From Sorex araneus (lineage: Eukaryota > Chordata > Mammalia > Eulipotyphla > Soricidae), in NCBI RefSeq assembly GCF_027595985.1, contig NC_073305.1:173215209-173279208 (forward strand): a stretch of 64,000 nt of DNA, written 5' to 3'. The notes under the pieces were generated by a model that searched no databases, was not told the origin of the DNA, and saw only the letters and a list, made by a program, of their open reading frames with translations. Made by a program: the position numbers and the translations under genes. Positions 46,195 to 57,869 of this stretch are shown one piece after another (the first letter of the stretch is position 1; each line of letters opens with the position of its first letter).

Positions 46195-47866
46195 GTAAGA
46201 AATAATTTTGCTATTAAACAAGATAACATATTAACTGTAAGATATGGTATTCTACTTAAGAATATTTGTATTTTGAAGCAGCATAAGGTGATTTTTCCTG
46301 TGGCATTCAGTAAGAATTAGTAGTTCCTGATTTTGCTATTTAAGTTAGAAATAAATGTTTGTCAGTACAAGTAAATATTTCTTGAACTTGTCTTTAAGAA
46401 AATTTTGAAATTGAATATAATCTTAAGTTTTCTTCTCTGCTTGATAACAAAGTACAGACTAAAATGTTGTTAGGAGTTATCCATTAACTTTGGATAACTG
46501 CTTCTTAGCAACAATTTAGGAGATGTGATTTTTTTAAAGAGATATGCCCAAATCCATCCCAAGGCATTTGCACTTGGACTGCTCTATTTTAGGGATTTTT
46601 GAAACTATTTCCCAGGGTAACCTTCATTTCTGGACTCTGTGACCAGCCATTTGAATCATATTCATGGGCCATCACCCAGAAACCTTCCTTTAAAATCACA
46701 TTTTATATACATGAAAACTTTAGACCCATTGCTGAGTCTTCCTAATAGCTGTGTTAGCTTGAATGTTTGGTGTTTCTAATGGTTTAATTATCACTAATGC
46801 CTTTTTCCTCTTCTAAAATATCCAACTATTTTTGTTGAAGGCATAAAAACCTGTGGCTAAATTAGTTACTTAGTGCCAGTCACATAGTTGTAATGAAGCT
46901 GATTCTTCCATATAAATGAAATCCATTGAATCTCTTTTCTACACAGTGATTTTATTTCTAAAACTTTTAGCCTTGGTAAACAGTGTTACTAATGCAAGAA
47001 GATAGAATTTTCCACCATTTTTCCTAACTGCTGTTACTTGTTGAGAAAACCAAATACTCTGAAATTCTAAATATTCAGTAAAATGAGAAAATAATGTATA
47101 TCTTTGCCCATTAGAGTATCAATGAAATGACTACTGGTAAGACATTTAAATGAAAGAAATAAAATATGTGTCAACCATGCCTTAAATTTACTCATGATAG
47201 GTAATATTGGTGTAAAGAATGTACATTCTGATATTAAAATAATGCACTTAATATTAAATTAATAATATTTCATTCAGCAAAGCAAACTTATCTTTCATGT
47301 AAGTAAAGACCACAAATCCCACAAAATGGTAGTGTTATAATTTTAAGTAGGTAGAAACTTTTATATATCAATGTATCATCTTTCTCTTTAGCATTTGTAA
47401 GTTCTAATAGGCAAGCTCTTACTAAAAATAAATTTGTCATTGTTGTTCATGACATTTACACCTGCATTTTCATGATAATGCTTCATTTCATCTCGTTGCT
47501 CTACTTCCCTTCAGCACTGTCTTCTTCTTCTCTTGTGATTTAGTATGAGCCAAAATGCCAGAATTCAAAGTCTAAAGAGGAAAGTCTTATAATAGTGTTA
47601 TTTCAATTTTGATGTCTAAATTCAAAATTATAATTGCATCTTGCATTAAATATATATTTTTATATAAAATTTAGTCAACTTTACAAAAGCAATAACTTTC
47701 CTATGTAAGATTACTCCTAGTCCTCATATATGTATATATATGTGTGTCATATATATAATCCCTAACCCATTAAATGACTTTATGTCTCATTGAATGACTA
47801 CAACCTACAAGTTAAAAAACGCTATTAAACTTGAAAACATGCTCCATAATACTCTAAGAAAAATGT

Positions 47867-48111
47867 CACTGTCACTGTCACCCCGTTGCTCATCGATTTG
47901 TTCAAGCGGGCACCAGTAATGTCTCTCATTGAGAGACTTATTGTTACTGTTTTTGGCATATCCAATATGCTACGGGTAGCTTGCCAGGCTCTGCTGTGCG
48001 GGCGCGATACTCTCAGTAGCTTGCCGTGCTCTCTGAGAGGGGTGGAGGAATCGAACATGTGTCGGCCACGTGAAAGATGAACACCCTACTGGGTGCTATG
48101 GCTCCAGCCCA
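47867..48111 (-). mobile_element. Type B SINE, with TSD
   Basis: Perfect TAAGAAAAATGT at 47,855-47,866 and 48,112-48,123. The reversed tail is CACTGTCACTGTCACC. Confidence 0.95.
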
Positions 48112-48139
48112 TAAGAAAAATGTATTCAAATAAAATGAT

Positions 48140-48735
48140 TTAAATGAAAGAAGTTCAAGAAAATAGAAACAGAACTCCCGTATGACCCAATGATAACACT
48201 TCCTGGCATCTACCCCCAAACTATGATAACATTTTATTTGAAAGGATATTTTACACACCAGTGTTCATCAAAGCACTAACTACAATAACCAAGGTATGAA
48301 AAAAACTGAATTCCCAACTATAGATAGATGCACCAAGAAGTTGTTGTATATGCACATGGTGAAATATTCTGCAGTTCTAAGGAAGAACCAAATCACTCAA
48401 TTTGCTGCAACATGAATGAAACTAGAAGATATCATGCTGAGTGAAATTGACCAGAAATAAAGGAGTAGATACAGAATGATGTCTTTGTTATGTGGGGCTT
48501 AAAGATACACAGCAGGGTAATAACAAAGGACCAAAGGAAAAACAATGGGAGAACTGCTTCAGAGGACTGTCTTTGTTTAATTTTTTTTTGGGGGGTGGGG
48601 GGAGTTAAATAGAACCTTGGGGAAGAAGGAGGTGAATACACTGGTGATGGGAGTAATGTTGGAAGGATATACATGGGAAACCATTATTGACAGTATTGTA
48701 AATTCCAGTACCTCAAGCAATAATAAAAGTTAAAA
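48140..48735 (+). mobile_element. Old L1 LINE 3' end, sense, in intron 3
   Basis: This is a diverged L1 ORF2 end and 3' UTR: CTCCCGTATGACCCAATGAT, CATGAATGAAACTAGAAG, ATCATGCTGAGTGAAAT and an AATAAAAGTT-like end. It is older than the antisense copies and has no open frame. Confidence 0.8.
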
Positions 48736-49272
48736 AAACCCATAATTTAAGAAGTGAATAAAAAATGAGAGGAAAAACTTGAAAGACAAGTTTACGCTAT
48801 CAGAGTCAACATGGACATTGCAACCAAAGAAGTTAAGGTGAGAATCATAATGAGGATGATCAGATCAGTTCTATTACTGAGAACCAGGTGTTTGATGGCT
48901 CAGGACCATATACTTTGCCTATGCTGAAAAGATGTAACATATGAAGATTTATGTTCCTCCAGGTAAAGGCATAGGAAAGAGGGAGATGCTAATGTGATAC
49001 TTTAAGACCTCTGCTTTACAGCTTGGTATTCTTCTGAATCAATAGCTGACTACTACTTCTAACCCTTCTTTCTTAAATATCCAATGCTTGTCTATGAATA
49101 ATTAATGCAGTTTGGTACTCACTGAGAAGTAAAGGTATTTTACAAAATTGGCCTAACATTCAAATAAAAGTATATAGCCATAACAGCTATGAGTATAAAC
49201 TATGAACATGAGTCAAATCAGACCACTAAGATAGTAATATATAAATATTTCTCATACTTAAGAATTGTTCCA

Positions 49273-49439
49273 GGGCTGGAGTGACAGTACTGCAGCATTT
49301 GCCTTGCATGTGGCCTATCCAGGTTCTATCTCCAGCATCCCATTTGATCCCTGGAGCACTGCTAGGAGTAATTCCTGAGTGTAGAGCTATGAGTAACCCC
49401 TGAGTATCGCCAGGTGTGACCCAAAGTGCCAATAAAACA
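49273..49439 (+). mobile_element. Type A SINE, with TSD
   Basis: AATTGTTCCA at 49,263-49,272 and 49,440-49,449. The head is partly deleted. Confidence 0.92.
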
Positions 49440-49898
49440 AATTGTTCCAATAATTCTCAAGTTGGTGTCTGTACAGATGATTGAGAGTAATTGATAGCTA
49501 TATCTTTCATTTAAAACCTAATTTTTACAATCAAAAGCATTTTATTTTAATTTACATGATATATAAGCTTGAGATGAATGACAGTTTCTGAAAACTATTA
49601 TAGTTCTTCTATTTCTTACTATGTTTCTATTTGTCTATATGGATTAATATATCCACAATTAAATAATGACTATCAAGTTACTTTCTAAGATTATAGATTA
49701 AAGATGAACAGTTTTATAAAACTATTCCTATTATATTAGTATTTTCATCTGTGATAAAGATATTTTTCCAGCTGCCAGATGTTAATTTAGCTTCAGATTA
49801 AATTTGAATTTCAAATCTATTTTTCAGCTCTAATAATTTGTGTGTATGAATGCTAAGTTTACATCCTCATACTACATCTTATAACAGTATAGTTGTTT

Positions 49899-50068
49899 CC
49901 TGGGGTGGGAGTTGAGCCATACCATCAGTGTTCAGGGATTACTTCCATCTCTGGACGGAGGAATTACTCTAGGCAGTATTTAGGGGACATATGCAATGCC
50001 AGAAATCAAATTAGGATAGTCTTCTTGCAATGCAAATGCCTTCACCCCTGTACTATTTCTCTGGCCCA
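49899..50068 (-). mobile_element. Old type A SINE
   Basis: CCTGGGGTGGGAGTTGAGCC to CTATTTCTCTGGCCC, degraded. Confidence 0.7.
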
Positions 50069-50246
50069 TTTGTTTATATTTTAATATACCAAGTCTTCGT
50101 AGACATCATGAATAAATTAATGTCACCCATAGCTCTAACAAGATTATATGGAACAAAGTAGTTAAAGTTTGGTTCAGTTTTGGAAATAACACTTTTTTTC
50201 TAATGTTTGCTTCTGACATTTCAGAACTTGAAACATAATAAAATTA

Positions 50247-50455
50247 GGGGGCTGGAGTGATATAACAGCGGGGAGGGCATTTGCCTTGCATGTGGCCGAT
50301 CCAGGTTCTATTCCCAGCATCCCTATGGTCCTTCCCTGAGCACCGCCAGGGGTAATTCCTGAGTGCAGAGCCAGGAGTAACCCCTGTGCATCGCCAGTGT
50401 GACCCAAAAAGCCAAAAACAAATAAACAACAACAAAAAAAAAACTAAAAAAAAAG
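50247..50455 (+). mobile_element. Type A SINE just upstream of exon 4, with TSD
   Basis: Perfect CATAATAAAATTA at 50,234-50,246 and 50,456-50,468. The A-rich tail ends 75 bp before the exon 4 acceptor junction. Confidence 0.95.
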
Positions 50456-50530
50456 CATAATAAAATTAAGCTACTTTTTTTTCTTTTTCCCTAAAGAATA
50501 ATATAGGTTTTTCTCTTATTCTCATTTCAG

Positions 50531-50602
50531 ACTCCAGTTGTTGTGAAAAATGAAATCATGTTTGACTTGTTATCAGAAAACGAACATTTACTTTGCAGTG
50601 AG
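50531..50602 (+). CDS. ADGB: ADGB coding exon 4, contains candidate calpain-type cysteine
   Basis: The exon is 24 complete codons, residues 109-132, reading TPVVVKNEIMFDLLSENEHL then LCSE. The acceptor is TCTCATTTCAG|A and the donor is GAG|GTATGC, which is a weaker donor than the others in this gene. Cys130, in LLCSE, aligns by eye with the nucleophile of calpain-7 (SDCSF context), because the following residues and a Ser and Tyr about 8-11 positions later also line up. The His and Asn partners would be in exons beyond this window. A SINE with its target duplication ends 62 bp before the exon. Confidence 0.95.
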
Positions 50603-50852
50603 GTATGCCGGGAAGTAGGAAATGAAGTCACTGCAGGATGCCTTCCAGGATGCTTGAACAATTCCCAGTCAATTTCAGTTCTCATACATTTATATTTCTA
50701 TCCAACCGAGAATTTTATGATGCCAGACATTTGACGGGAAAGACAAGCCTCTTGGGTAGGGTTGGGGGTACATATTGGTAGAGAAATGTTCCTATTGCCA
50801 TTCATGCCTTGTGACTCTACTTTCCTTCCCCGGAGTCCCTGGAAGCTGGATT

Positions 50853-51258
50853 TTTTTTTAATTGAATCACTGTGAGATACAAAACTTTTATGTTTGAGTT
50901 TCAGTCATACGATCATCGAACACCCATCCCTCCACCGGTGCACATTCTCCACCACCAATCTCCCCAATATACCACCTCCTCCCTACCCTCCTCCCGCCTC
51001 CATGGCAGACAATTTCCCCCATACTCTCTCTCTACTTTGGGGCATTATGGTTTTCAATACAGATACTGAGAGGCTATCACGTTTGTTTCTTTATCTACTT
51101 TCAGCACACATCTTCCATCTGGAACAATCCCTCCAACCATCATTGGCTTAGCGATCCCTTCTCTATCCCAGCTGCCTTCTCCCCCAGCTCATGAGGCAGG
51201 CTTCTAACTATGGCGCAATATTCCTGGCCCTTGTGTCTACTGTCCTTGGGTGTCAGGC
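50853..51258 (-). mobile_element. L1 LINE 3' UTR fragment, antisense, in intron 4
   Basis: This is antisense L1 3' UTR, similar to the reverse complement of the 9,500-9,900 copy (ATCACTGTGAGATAC, CCACCAATCTCCCCAATAT). A 12-bp duplication with one mismatch, GGAAGCTGGATT and GGCAGCTGGATT, flanks it at 50,841-50,852 and 51,256-51,267. Confidence 0.85.
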
Positions 51259-51580
51259 AGCTGGATTCTTTCTGTGCATTTCCGCCCTCCCTTGTGCCTC
51301 ACATGGACATAAATAGCCACAGGTCTTGCAGTGCATCATGTCCAAAATTAGAGTGATGGATGTTGTCTTGTTCGTGTAGGAAATATCATTGGCTGCAGCT
51401 TTTTTTTTCTAACATCTCATCTAAACAAGTCAGATTTTTAGCACAACATTGCTTTTTTCTATAGATGCCACCTCCCCTGCTTCCTGCCACCTCCTTTTAC
51501 TATTTCTCCCTCTCACACATCCATCAGAGAGATCCTGTTCTCCCCTATGGTAGTTATGTCAGAAATAGGCTTGTCTTAAA

Positions 51581-51603
<23 letters not shown>

Positions 51604-51611
<8 letters not shown>

Positions 51612-51775
51612 GCTTTTCGGGTCACACCCAGCGATGCACAGGGCTCACTCCTGGCTCTACACTCAGGAATTACTCCTGGCGGTGCTGGGGGACCATATGG
51701 GATGCTGGGAATCGAACCCAGGTCGGCCGCATGCAGGGCAAACGCCCTACCCACTGTGCAATCGCTCCAGTCCCC
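51604..51775 (-). mobile_element. Type A SINE, with short TSD
   Basis: GCTTTTCGGGTCACACCCAG to CAATCGCTCCAGTCCCC. AAATCTCT flanks at 51,578-51,585 and 51,776-51,783, with a short (TC)n at the left. Confidence 0.93.
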
Positions 51776-51814
51776 AAATCTCTTAAATAGATTCATAGTC
51801 TTCAACTTTTAGAA

Positions 51815-51947
51815 GCCACAGAGATAGCACGGCTAGTAAAGCATTTGCCTGTGTCTGTACCCGGAGCCCTCCAGGAGAGATCAGAGTACAGAGCCAGGAC
51901 TTAGCACTGAGCACAGCTGGGTGTGGCCCAAAATCCAAGCAAAAAGC
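51815..51947 (+). mobile_element. Old type A SINE, internally deleted
   Basis: GCCACAGAGATAGCACGGCT head and GCTGGGTGTGGCCCAAAATC end; the middle is shortened. Confidence 0.75.
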
Positions 51948-52261
51948 TAGAGCAAATGCTTTCAGAGTATTTTCTCCTAAGACTTAATCAAAGCTGTTGG
52001 GTGAAATCATTATTGATTAAAACACATTATCTTTCTTTAATATTTTAAACAATAATGAAATAACTTGGGGGGCCATTTTCTTATCATGTAGTGAGTTGCT
52101 GGCTTTATTGTTAATTGAATTACATTTAATTTTTTAGTCAAACTATACTGATTTTATGAATCATACACATGCACTGACTTTAGCTTTAACTTCTGTAAAG
52201 GAAAAAAATATATAAATATCCTATAGTGATACTTCCATCTATACAAAAGGACTTCTTTTTA

Positions 52262-53772
52262 TTTTTTTAAAATTTATTTATTTTTTAATTAGTGAATCAC
52301 CATGAGGGTACAGTTACAGACTTACTCATTTTTGTGCTCATGTTTCCCTCATACAATGTTCAAAAACCCATCCCTCCACCAGTGCCCATTCTCCAATACC
52401 AATAAACCCAGTATCCCTCCCACCTCCCAATCCCATCTTCCCCCATCTTACCCTGCCTCTGTGGCAGGGTATTCCCTTTTGTTCTCTCTCTCCAATTGGG
52501 TGTTGTGATTTGCAATAGGGGTTTGAGTGGACACTGTGTTCAGTCTCCAGTCTACTTTCAGCACGCATCTCCCTTCCCTCGCGTGGTCTCCAACCACATT
52601 TTACTTGGTGGTCCCTTCTCTATCTGAGCTACCTTTCCCCCCAGAATGTGAGGCCAGCTTCCACGCCATGGAGCCAACATTCTGGTACTTATCTCTACTA
52701 TTCTTGGGTGTTAGTCTCCTACTCTGTTATTTTATATCCCACAGATCAGTGCAATCTTTCTATGTCTGTCTCTCTCTTTCTGACTCATTTCACTTAGCAT
52801 GATACTTTCCATGTTAATCCACTTATATGCAAAGTTCATGAATTCATTTTTTTTTCTAACAGCTGCATAGTATTCCATTGTATAGATGTACCAAAGTTTC
52901 TTTAACAAGTCATCTGTTAGGGCACTTGGGTTTTTTCCAGATTCTCGCTATTGTAAACAGTGCTGCGATGAACATATAAGTGCAGATGTCATTTCAACTA
53001 TACTTTTTTGCTTCTCCGGGATATATTCCCAGCAGTGATATTGCTGGGTCAAATGGGAGCTCAATTTCTAATATTCTGAGAAGTGTCCATATTGTTTTCC
53101 AAAAGAGCTGAACCAATCGGCATTCCAGCCAGCAGTGTAGAAGGGTCCCTTTCTTCCCACATCCTCTCCAACAGCGGTTGCTTTTGTTCTTTTGGATGTG
53201 TGCCAGTCTCTGTGGTGTGAGGTGGTATCTCATGGTTGTTTTGATCTGCATCTCCCTGATGATTAGTGATGAAGAGCATTTTTCATGTACCTTTTGGCCA
53301 TTTGTATATCTTCCTTGGCAAAGTTGCTGTTCATTTCTTCACCCCATTTTCTAATGGGGTTGGATGTTTTCTTTTTGTAGATTTCAACAGTGCCTTATAT
53401 ACCCTTGATATCAACCCCTTATCAGATGGGTATTGGGTGAATATCTTTTCCCATTCTGTAGGTTGTCTTTGTATTCTGGTCGCTGTATCTTTTGTGGTAC
53501 AGAAGCTTCTTAGTTTAATTTAGTCCCATTTGTTTATCTCTGTTTCCACTTGGTTGATCAGTTGCATGTCATCTTTGAAGATACCTTCAGCTTCAATATC
53601 GTGGAGGGTTTTGCCGACCTTGTCTTCAATGTACCTTATGGTTTGTGATCTGATGTTGAGGTCTTTAATCCATTTTGATCTGACTTTTGTGCATAGTGTC
53701 AGGTTGAGGTCCAAGCCCATTCTTTTGCATGTGGTTGTACAGTTGTGCCAGCACCATTTGTTAAAGATGCTC
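52262..53772 (-). mobile_element. L1 LINE with ORF2 C-terminal part, antisense, with TSD, in intron 4
   Basis: This is a 5'-truncated L1, antisense to ADGB. The minus strand encodes ORF2 pieces [60 protein letters not shown] and [11 protein letters not shown], in several broken frames. A perfect 15-bp duplication, AAGGACTTCTTTTTA, lies at 52,247-52,261 and 53,773-53,787. Confidence 0.92.
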
Positions 53773-54363
53773 AAGGACTTCTTTTTAAACTAAGTCAAAG
53801 TTTAAGAAATTTTCTAGAAAACAAATAAATTTTAAAAAGGATCTTATGGTGTTTGCATCACATATTTAATTTCCGTGTAAGCCAGGAGACTAAATATGAG
53901 CTGAATATTTCAGAAAAATGCCACATTGCTGAGATAGTTATGGCTTTATTGAACACCCAAATGTGAGAGATTTCTTATGTATTATTGCTATTGCTTACAA
54001 AAATACTGGTAATAGACACTAACATATATGCATATAGATGAAAAAATACACTCAAGAGAGGCAGAGGAAACTAAGATCTCTATAAAAAATCTTCCAGTCC
54101 AAATTCCCTTAGAGAAGTTCCACACCTAGAAATCAAGGATGCGGTACGAGGTCGAGCTTATATTTAAGTGTGTGTGCAATGTTAATTATTTCCTTCGGTA
54201 ATTTACTTGATTGACATAAATAGAATTTTCTTCTCATTTCAATATTTACACAAGAGTATAGTTTATTCATTTGTGAAAAGTCAATTCTAATAATTCCAAA
54301 ACAATATTATCATTTTAATACCATCATGAGTCCTCTCAGAAGCAGTCTCCTGTTCCTAACCTA

Positions 54364-54414
54364 CATATATATATATGTGTGTGTGTGTGTGTACACACAC
54401 ACACACACACACAC
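54364..54414 (+). repeat. (TA)n(TG)n(CA)n compound microsatellite
   Basis: ATATATATATATG then TG units then GTACACACAC units. The TG and CA halves are self-complementary around GTAC. It lies in ADGB intron 4. Confidence 0.9.
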
Positions 54415-54748
54415 TCACTTATGCACACAGGCATACACACACATCACACACTTGAAAGAATGGACAATGTCAAGTGAAGGTCAATATCAAATCACTGACA
54501 TTGCTCTCTGGAAGACAGCTCTCAGCTAAGAATATATTTGATATCCTATTATTATAGCTGATATTGTGCTTATTTTCTGAGAACAGTAGCAACACATGAT
54601 TTTTCTCCATAGGTCATCAATATAAAAGTGGGAAACATACTTTAGAATTTAATATCACTATTAGATGTAGATGTTATATCCCTCTCCCTAAATTACAGTA
54701 TCAACCAATGAAAAATAACCAATCAACACTGAGGTTTCTTGCCTTTAG

Positions 54749-54961
54749 CTAATGAGATGGATAATCAGTGAAATTTATGCGGTCTGGAAGATACGCAATG
54801 GAAATCCTTCGAGCAACACAACCAGAACTACTACTCCAGGTGACCCCCCTGCCCTCTCCTGGAAGCCCTGGGAGCACATATACTCCCTGTGCAAGGCGGT
54901 GAAGGGCCACATGCCGTTGTTCAATAGCTATGGAAAGTACATTGTGAAACTCTACTGGATG
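54749..54961 (+). CDS. ADGB: ADGB coding exon 5, start of calpain-like domain
   Basis: The exon is 71 complete codons, residues 133-203, starting [15 protein letters not shown] and ending [15 protein letters not shown]. The acceptor is TTGCCTTTAG|C and the donor is ATG|GTAAGT, both phase 0. The flanks are very close to human androglobin, including [20 protein letters not shown]. The middle (residues 148-169) is unlike it: here it reads [20 protein letters not shown], one residue longer than human and Thr-rich. In calpain-7 this position is a variable loop before the GKYMVKL strand, so divergence there is tolerable. A young SINE sits about 40 bp past the donor. Confidence 0.96.
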
Positions 54962-55002
54962 GTAAGTTTATGTTTCTGTGCGTTAAAATTCATGGGTCTT
55001 TC

Positions 55003-55181
55003 GAGGGCTGGAGCGATAGCACAGCGGGTAGGACGTTTCCCTTGCATGCGGCTGACCTGGGTTCAATTCCCAGCATCATATGGTCCCCTGAGCACCGCCA
55101 GGAGTAATTCCTGAGTATAAAGACAGGAGTAACCCCTGTGCATTGCCACGTATGACCCTCACCCCCCCAAAAAAAGCCTAC
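55003..55181 (+). mobile_element. Young type A SINE next to the exon 5 donor, with TSD
   Basis: Perfect 16-bp AATTCATGGGTCTTTC at 54,987-55,002 and 55,182-55,197. It lies 41 bp past the exon 5 end. Confidence 0.96.
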
Positions 55182-55689
55182 AATTCATGGGTCTTTCTTT
55201 CCCAAATGTAGCTTTCCTGCTAAAGTGTGTTTTTCCTTCCTAAATGGCCTACATGCTTGTTACCCTGTCTGATCCAAGAAAATGCAGTTTCATAAGATAG
55301 CAGGTGTGTGTAGGTCCAGGATTGGGAATGCGCTACCTGTATAATAATTCAGTAGGAAACACTGTGGATTCTCCTGTGATAGCCAAACACCTCTTTAAAA
55401 ACATACCACAGAGAGGTGGCCCTCTTTGTGTCAGCCTCAGGAGGTGGACACATACTTTAGAATTTAATATCATTTAATACCCTGCATGGGCTGTGGCCCC
55501 ATGGGACTCTCTTCCTCTCTCCTCTGTTTACCGCATAGGTATACTGGCCATGGGAAGGTGAGGTGACAGGGCCATGGGGAGGTGAAGGGCAATGGGTGAG
55601 GAGATAACGAGTGTCACCTCATCCTCCTCTCTCAGTGTTTGCTGATTCCATCCCAAGCTTCTCTTACAAGATTGAGGTTTTGGTTTTGC

Positions 55690-55842
55690 TTTTCTATAGG
55701 GGTGCGCTGGGGCTGTGTGGTCACATCTGGTGGGGTCCAGGGGCCATTCCTGGCTATGCTCAGGGGACCATATAATTGCAGGGAACTAATCTAGGTGCCA
55801 CATGTAAGGCAAGGTACTTCCTGTATTATCTCTCTGGCTGTG
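55690..55842 (-). mobile_element. Old type A SINE
   Basis: GGTCACATCTGGTGGGGTCC to TATTATCTCTCTGGC, degraded. Confidence 0.72.
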
Positions 55843-57532
55843 TAGAGGTTTGTTTTCAAGTGAAGAATTTTCATTCTGACAGGACAAGTTTTTATCTTTG
55901 CCTGATTTGAGCAAAAAACAACTATTCGTTAGCATGGAAGGAATAGAAATTGAGAATTGCAATTCCTTTGGTTCATGTGTTCTAAGAGATTCATGCCCTC
56001 TAGCAAGGCTAGATTGTATTAGACATCTTTGGGTTTTTAATAGTGAGATGATGTTCTCTAAAGGACCAGTGTCATGGTCAGGACCAGATATATGATTTGC
56101 AAAGCTCATTGTATTCAGAGTTTCAAGACCGTAAAAGCAGCATTTAAGACTAAACTCGGTGCCCTTCTAATCTAAATGTGCAGTCCCATGGAGCCACAGA
56201 CACCTGAGGAAAAAATGTTCTTTAACATTCAAGAAAGCTGCATAAGTGTGAAACTTTGATTACCCCATTAAAGAACATGACATTTTCCTACATAAGACCA
56301 ATCCATCTATCTTCCTCAGAGTGGAAATATAGAAAGGCCAGTGCCTAGAAATTAATGAGATCACTGCAGTGAGGAAGTAAAGGTAAGGAAGGAATATTAG
56401 CTTGTGATAATGGACTCAGGATCGGGTGGGGATTGTTGATATTCACAGCCATGCAGTAGACCTTAAAAGTCAAAACTATTAGGCAAGAAAAGCAGCTTGT
56501 GAATTACCAGAGGTCTCTCTGTGTGACAGGAACTGTTCAGAATTTCAGACCTTCATATAGTGTGTCCTATAAAAAACAAAAGTCCCCACTTTTTCCACTT
56601 TGCATTCTAAATAAATAACTTTAAGCTTCTTTGACATTGGCCAGAGACAAAGATTATCGAAGAGCATAAAAAGCAGTTATGAAACAGAGAGTTTCTGTTT
56701 CTTCTTTTCATCTTGCTGTAACAAAACGGCAGCTGGTCCACATACCATTCCATCAGGTACTTTCCAATTTCAACATTCCTCTGGCACCACTATGGGAAGC
56801 TCTTTCGCCTCACTTGAAACACAGATATTGCTCTTGGCAGGTGCTCTCGGAATAGCTCAAGGTTTGAATTGGTCTGTGAGTGAACAGAAAATGCACCCAC
56901 TCTCCACCATCCTTTGTTGTTATCGATAAGAGAAAAAGTATTCACTTTTGTTTCCGATTGACCCTGAGCCACTTCATGCATAGTAATGTAAAATGCAAAG
57001 TTTCTTCTCAGGGCATGTACAGAAAAGCATCAGAAACAATACCACTGCTGGTGATCAGCCCAGACCACCTGAGACAGCCTCCCTGGGCTGAGGCCGTAGC
57101 ATGACATTTGCAGCTAATTCTCTCGCCACTGCAGAGAACCATGTTTACAGCGTATACTACTGTGACTAGTGACTATTTTACTATAGCACAATTTCCTCTT
57201 CCCCCCAAATTAGAGCATTTTTATTCTCCTTTCATTTTTAGTGACATTATGCATGCTTTTAGTAAAACATATTCAAACTCTATTACATGCTCAAAGTTGA
57301 AAATTAAAGTTTCCAGTGACTTCATAATACATAGTAAATGATTTATGTAAATCCTTCTACATTTATTATATTCCTTCTGTATGAAGGTACTATAGAATAT
57401 ACATGTCTTCTAACAATAAGAAGAATAAATTTAATGTTCTGTAGATTATTTTTACTATTTTATTTAAAAATATAAGCATGCACGCAGAAGGGTGAGATGT
57501 GTGATGATGTGTGTTTGCAGGTTCTGGGGGGG

Positions 57533-57536
<4 letters not shown>

Positions 57537-57587
<51 letters not shown>
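57537..57587 (+). repeat. (TC)n microsatellite
   Basis: Pure TC for about 50 bases, then CT-rich DNA to about 57,840. It lies in ADGB intron 5. Confidence 0.95.
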
Positions 57588-57593
<6 letters not shown>

Positions 57594-57869
57594 GTCTTTC
57601 ACCACCTACATTTAGTGCTCCCAGAATGGGATGACTCCTCCTTTGGGCTCTGTTTCTGTGTGTGCTGCTGTGTTCTCTTCTGTCTGTCTCTCTATCTCTG
57701 ACTCTGTCACTGTAGTCTCTCCTCTGGTCTCTTACAATCTCTCTTTGTCTCTGTCATTTCTCTTCTTTGGATCTCTCTCTCCGGAGCCCTTCTGCTTCTC
57801 TCTCTGGAGCCCTTTTTCCTTTCACCTCTGACACTGACTCCTACTTCTGACTCTGACCCCCTCCACTTT

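Larger units (their letters stand above)
46195..50530 (+). other. ADGB intron 3
   Basis: This intron is 4.3 kb between GTAAGA and TTTCAG. It contains a type B SINE (47,867), an old L1 3' end (48,140), and type A SINEs at 49,273, 49,899 and 50,247. The stretch 46,200-47,850 is AT-rich with no recognised element. Confidence 0.9.
50603..54748 (+). other. ADGB intron 4
   Basis: This intron is 4.1 kb between GTATGC and CTTTAG. Roughly half is L1 sequence antisense to the gene (50,853-51,258 and 52,262-53,772), plus two SINEs and a dinucleotide repeat. The stretch 53,790-54,360 is AT-rich and unrecognised. Confidence 0.9.

Noticed and set aside
46195-46320. Read-through of exon 3 as an alternative end
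   Set aside because: The frame continues past GTAAGA only into intronic sequence, and exon 4 matches the family directly.
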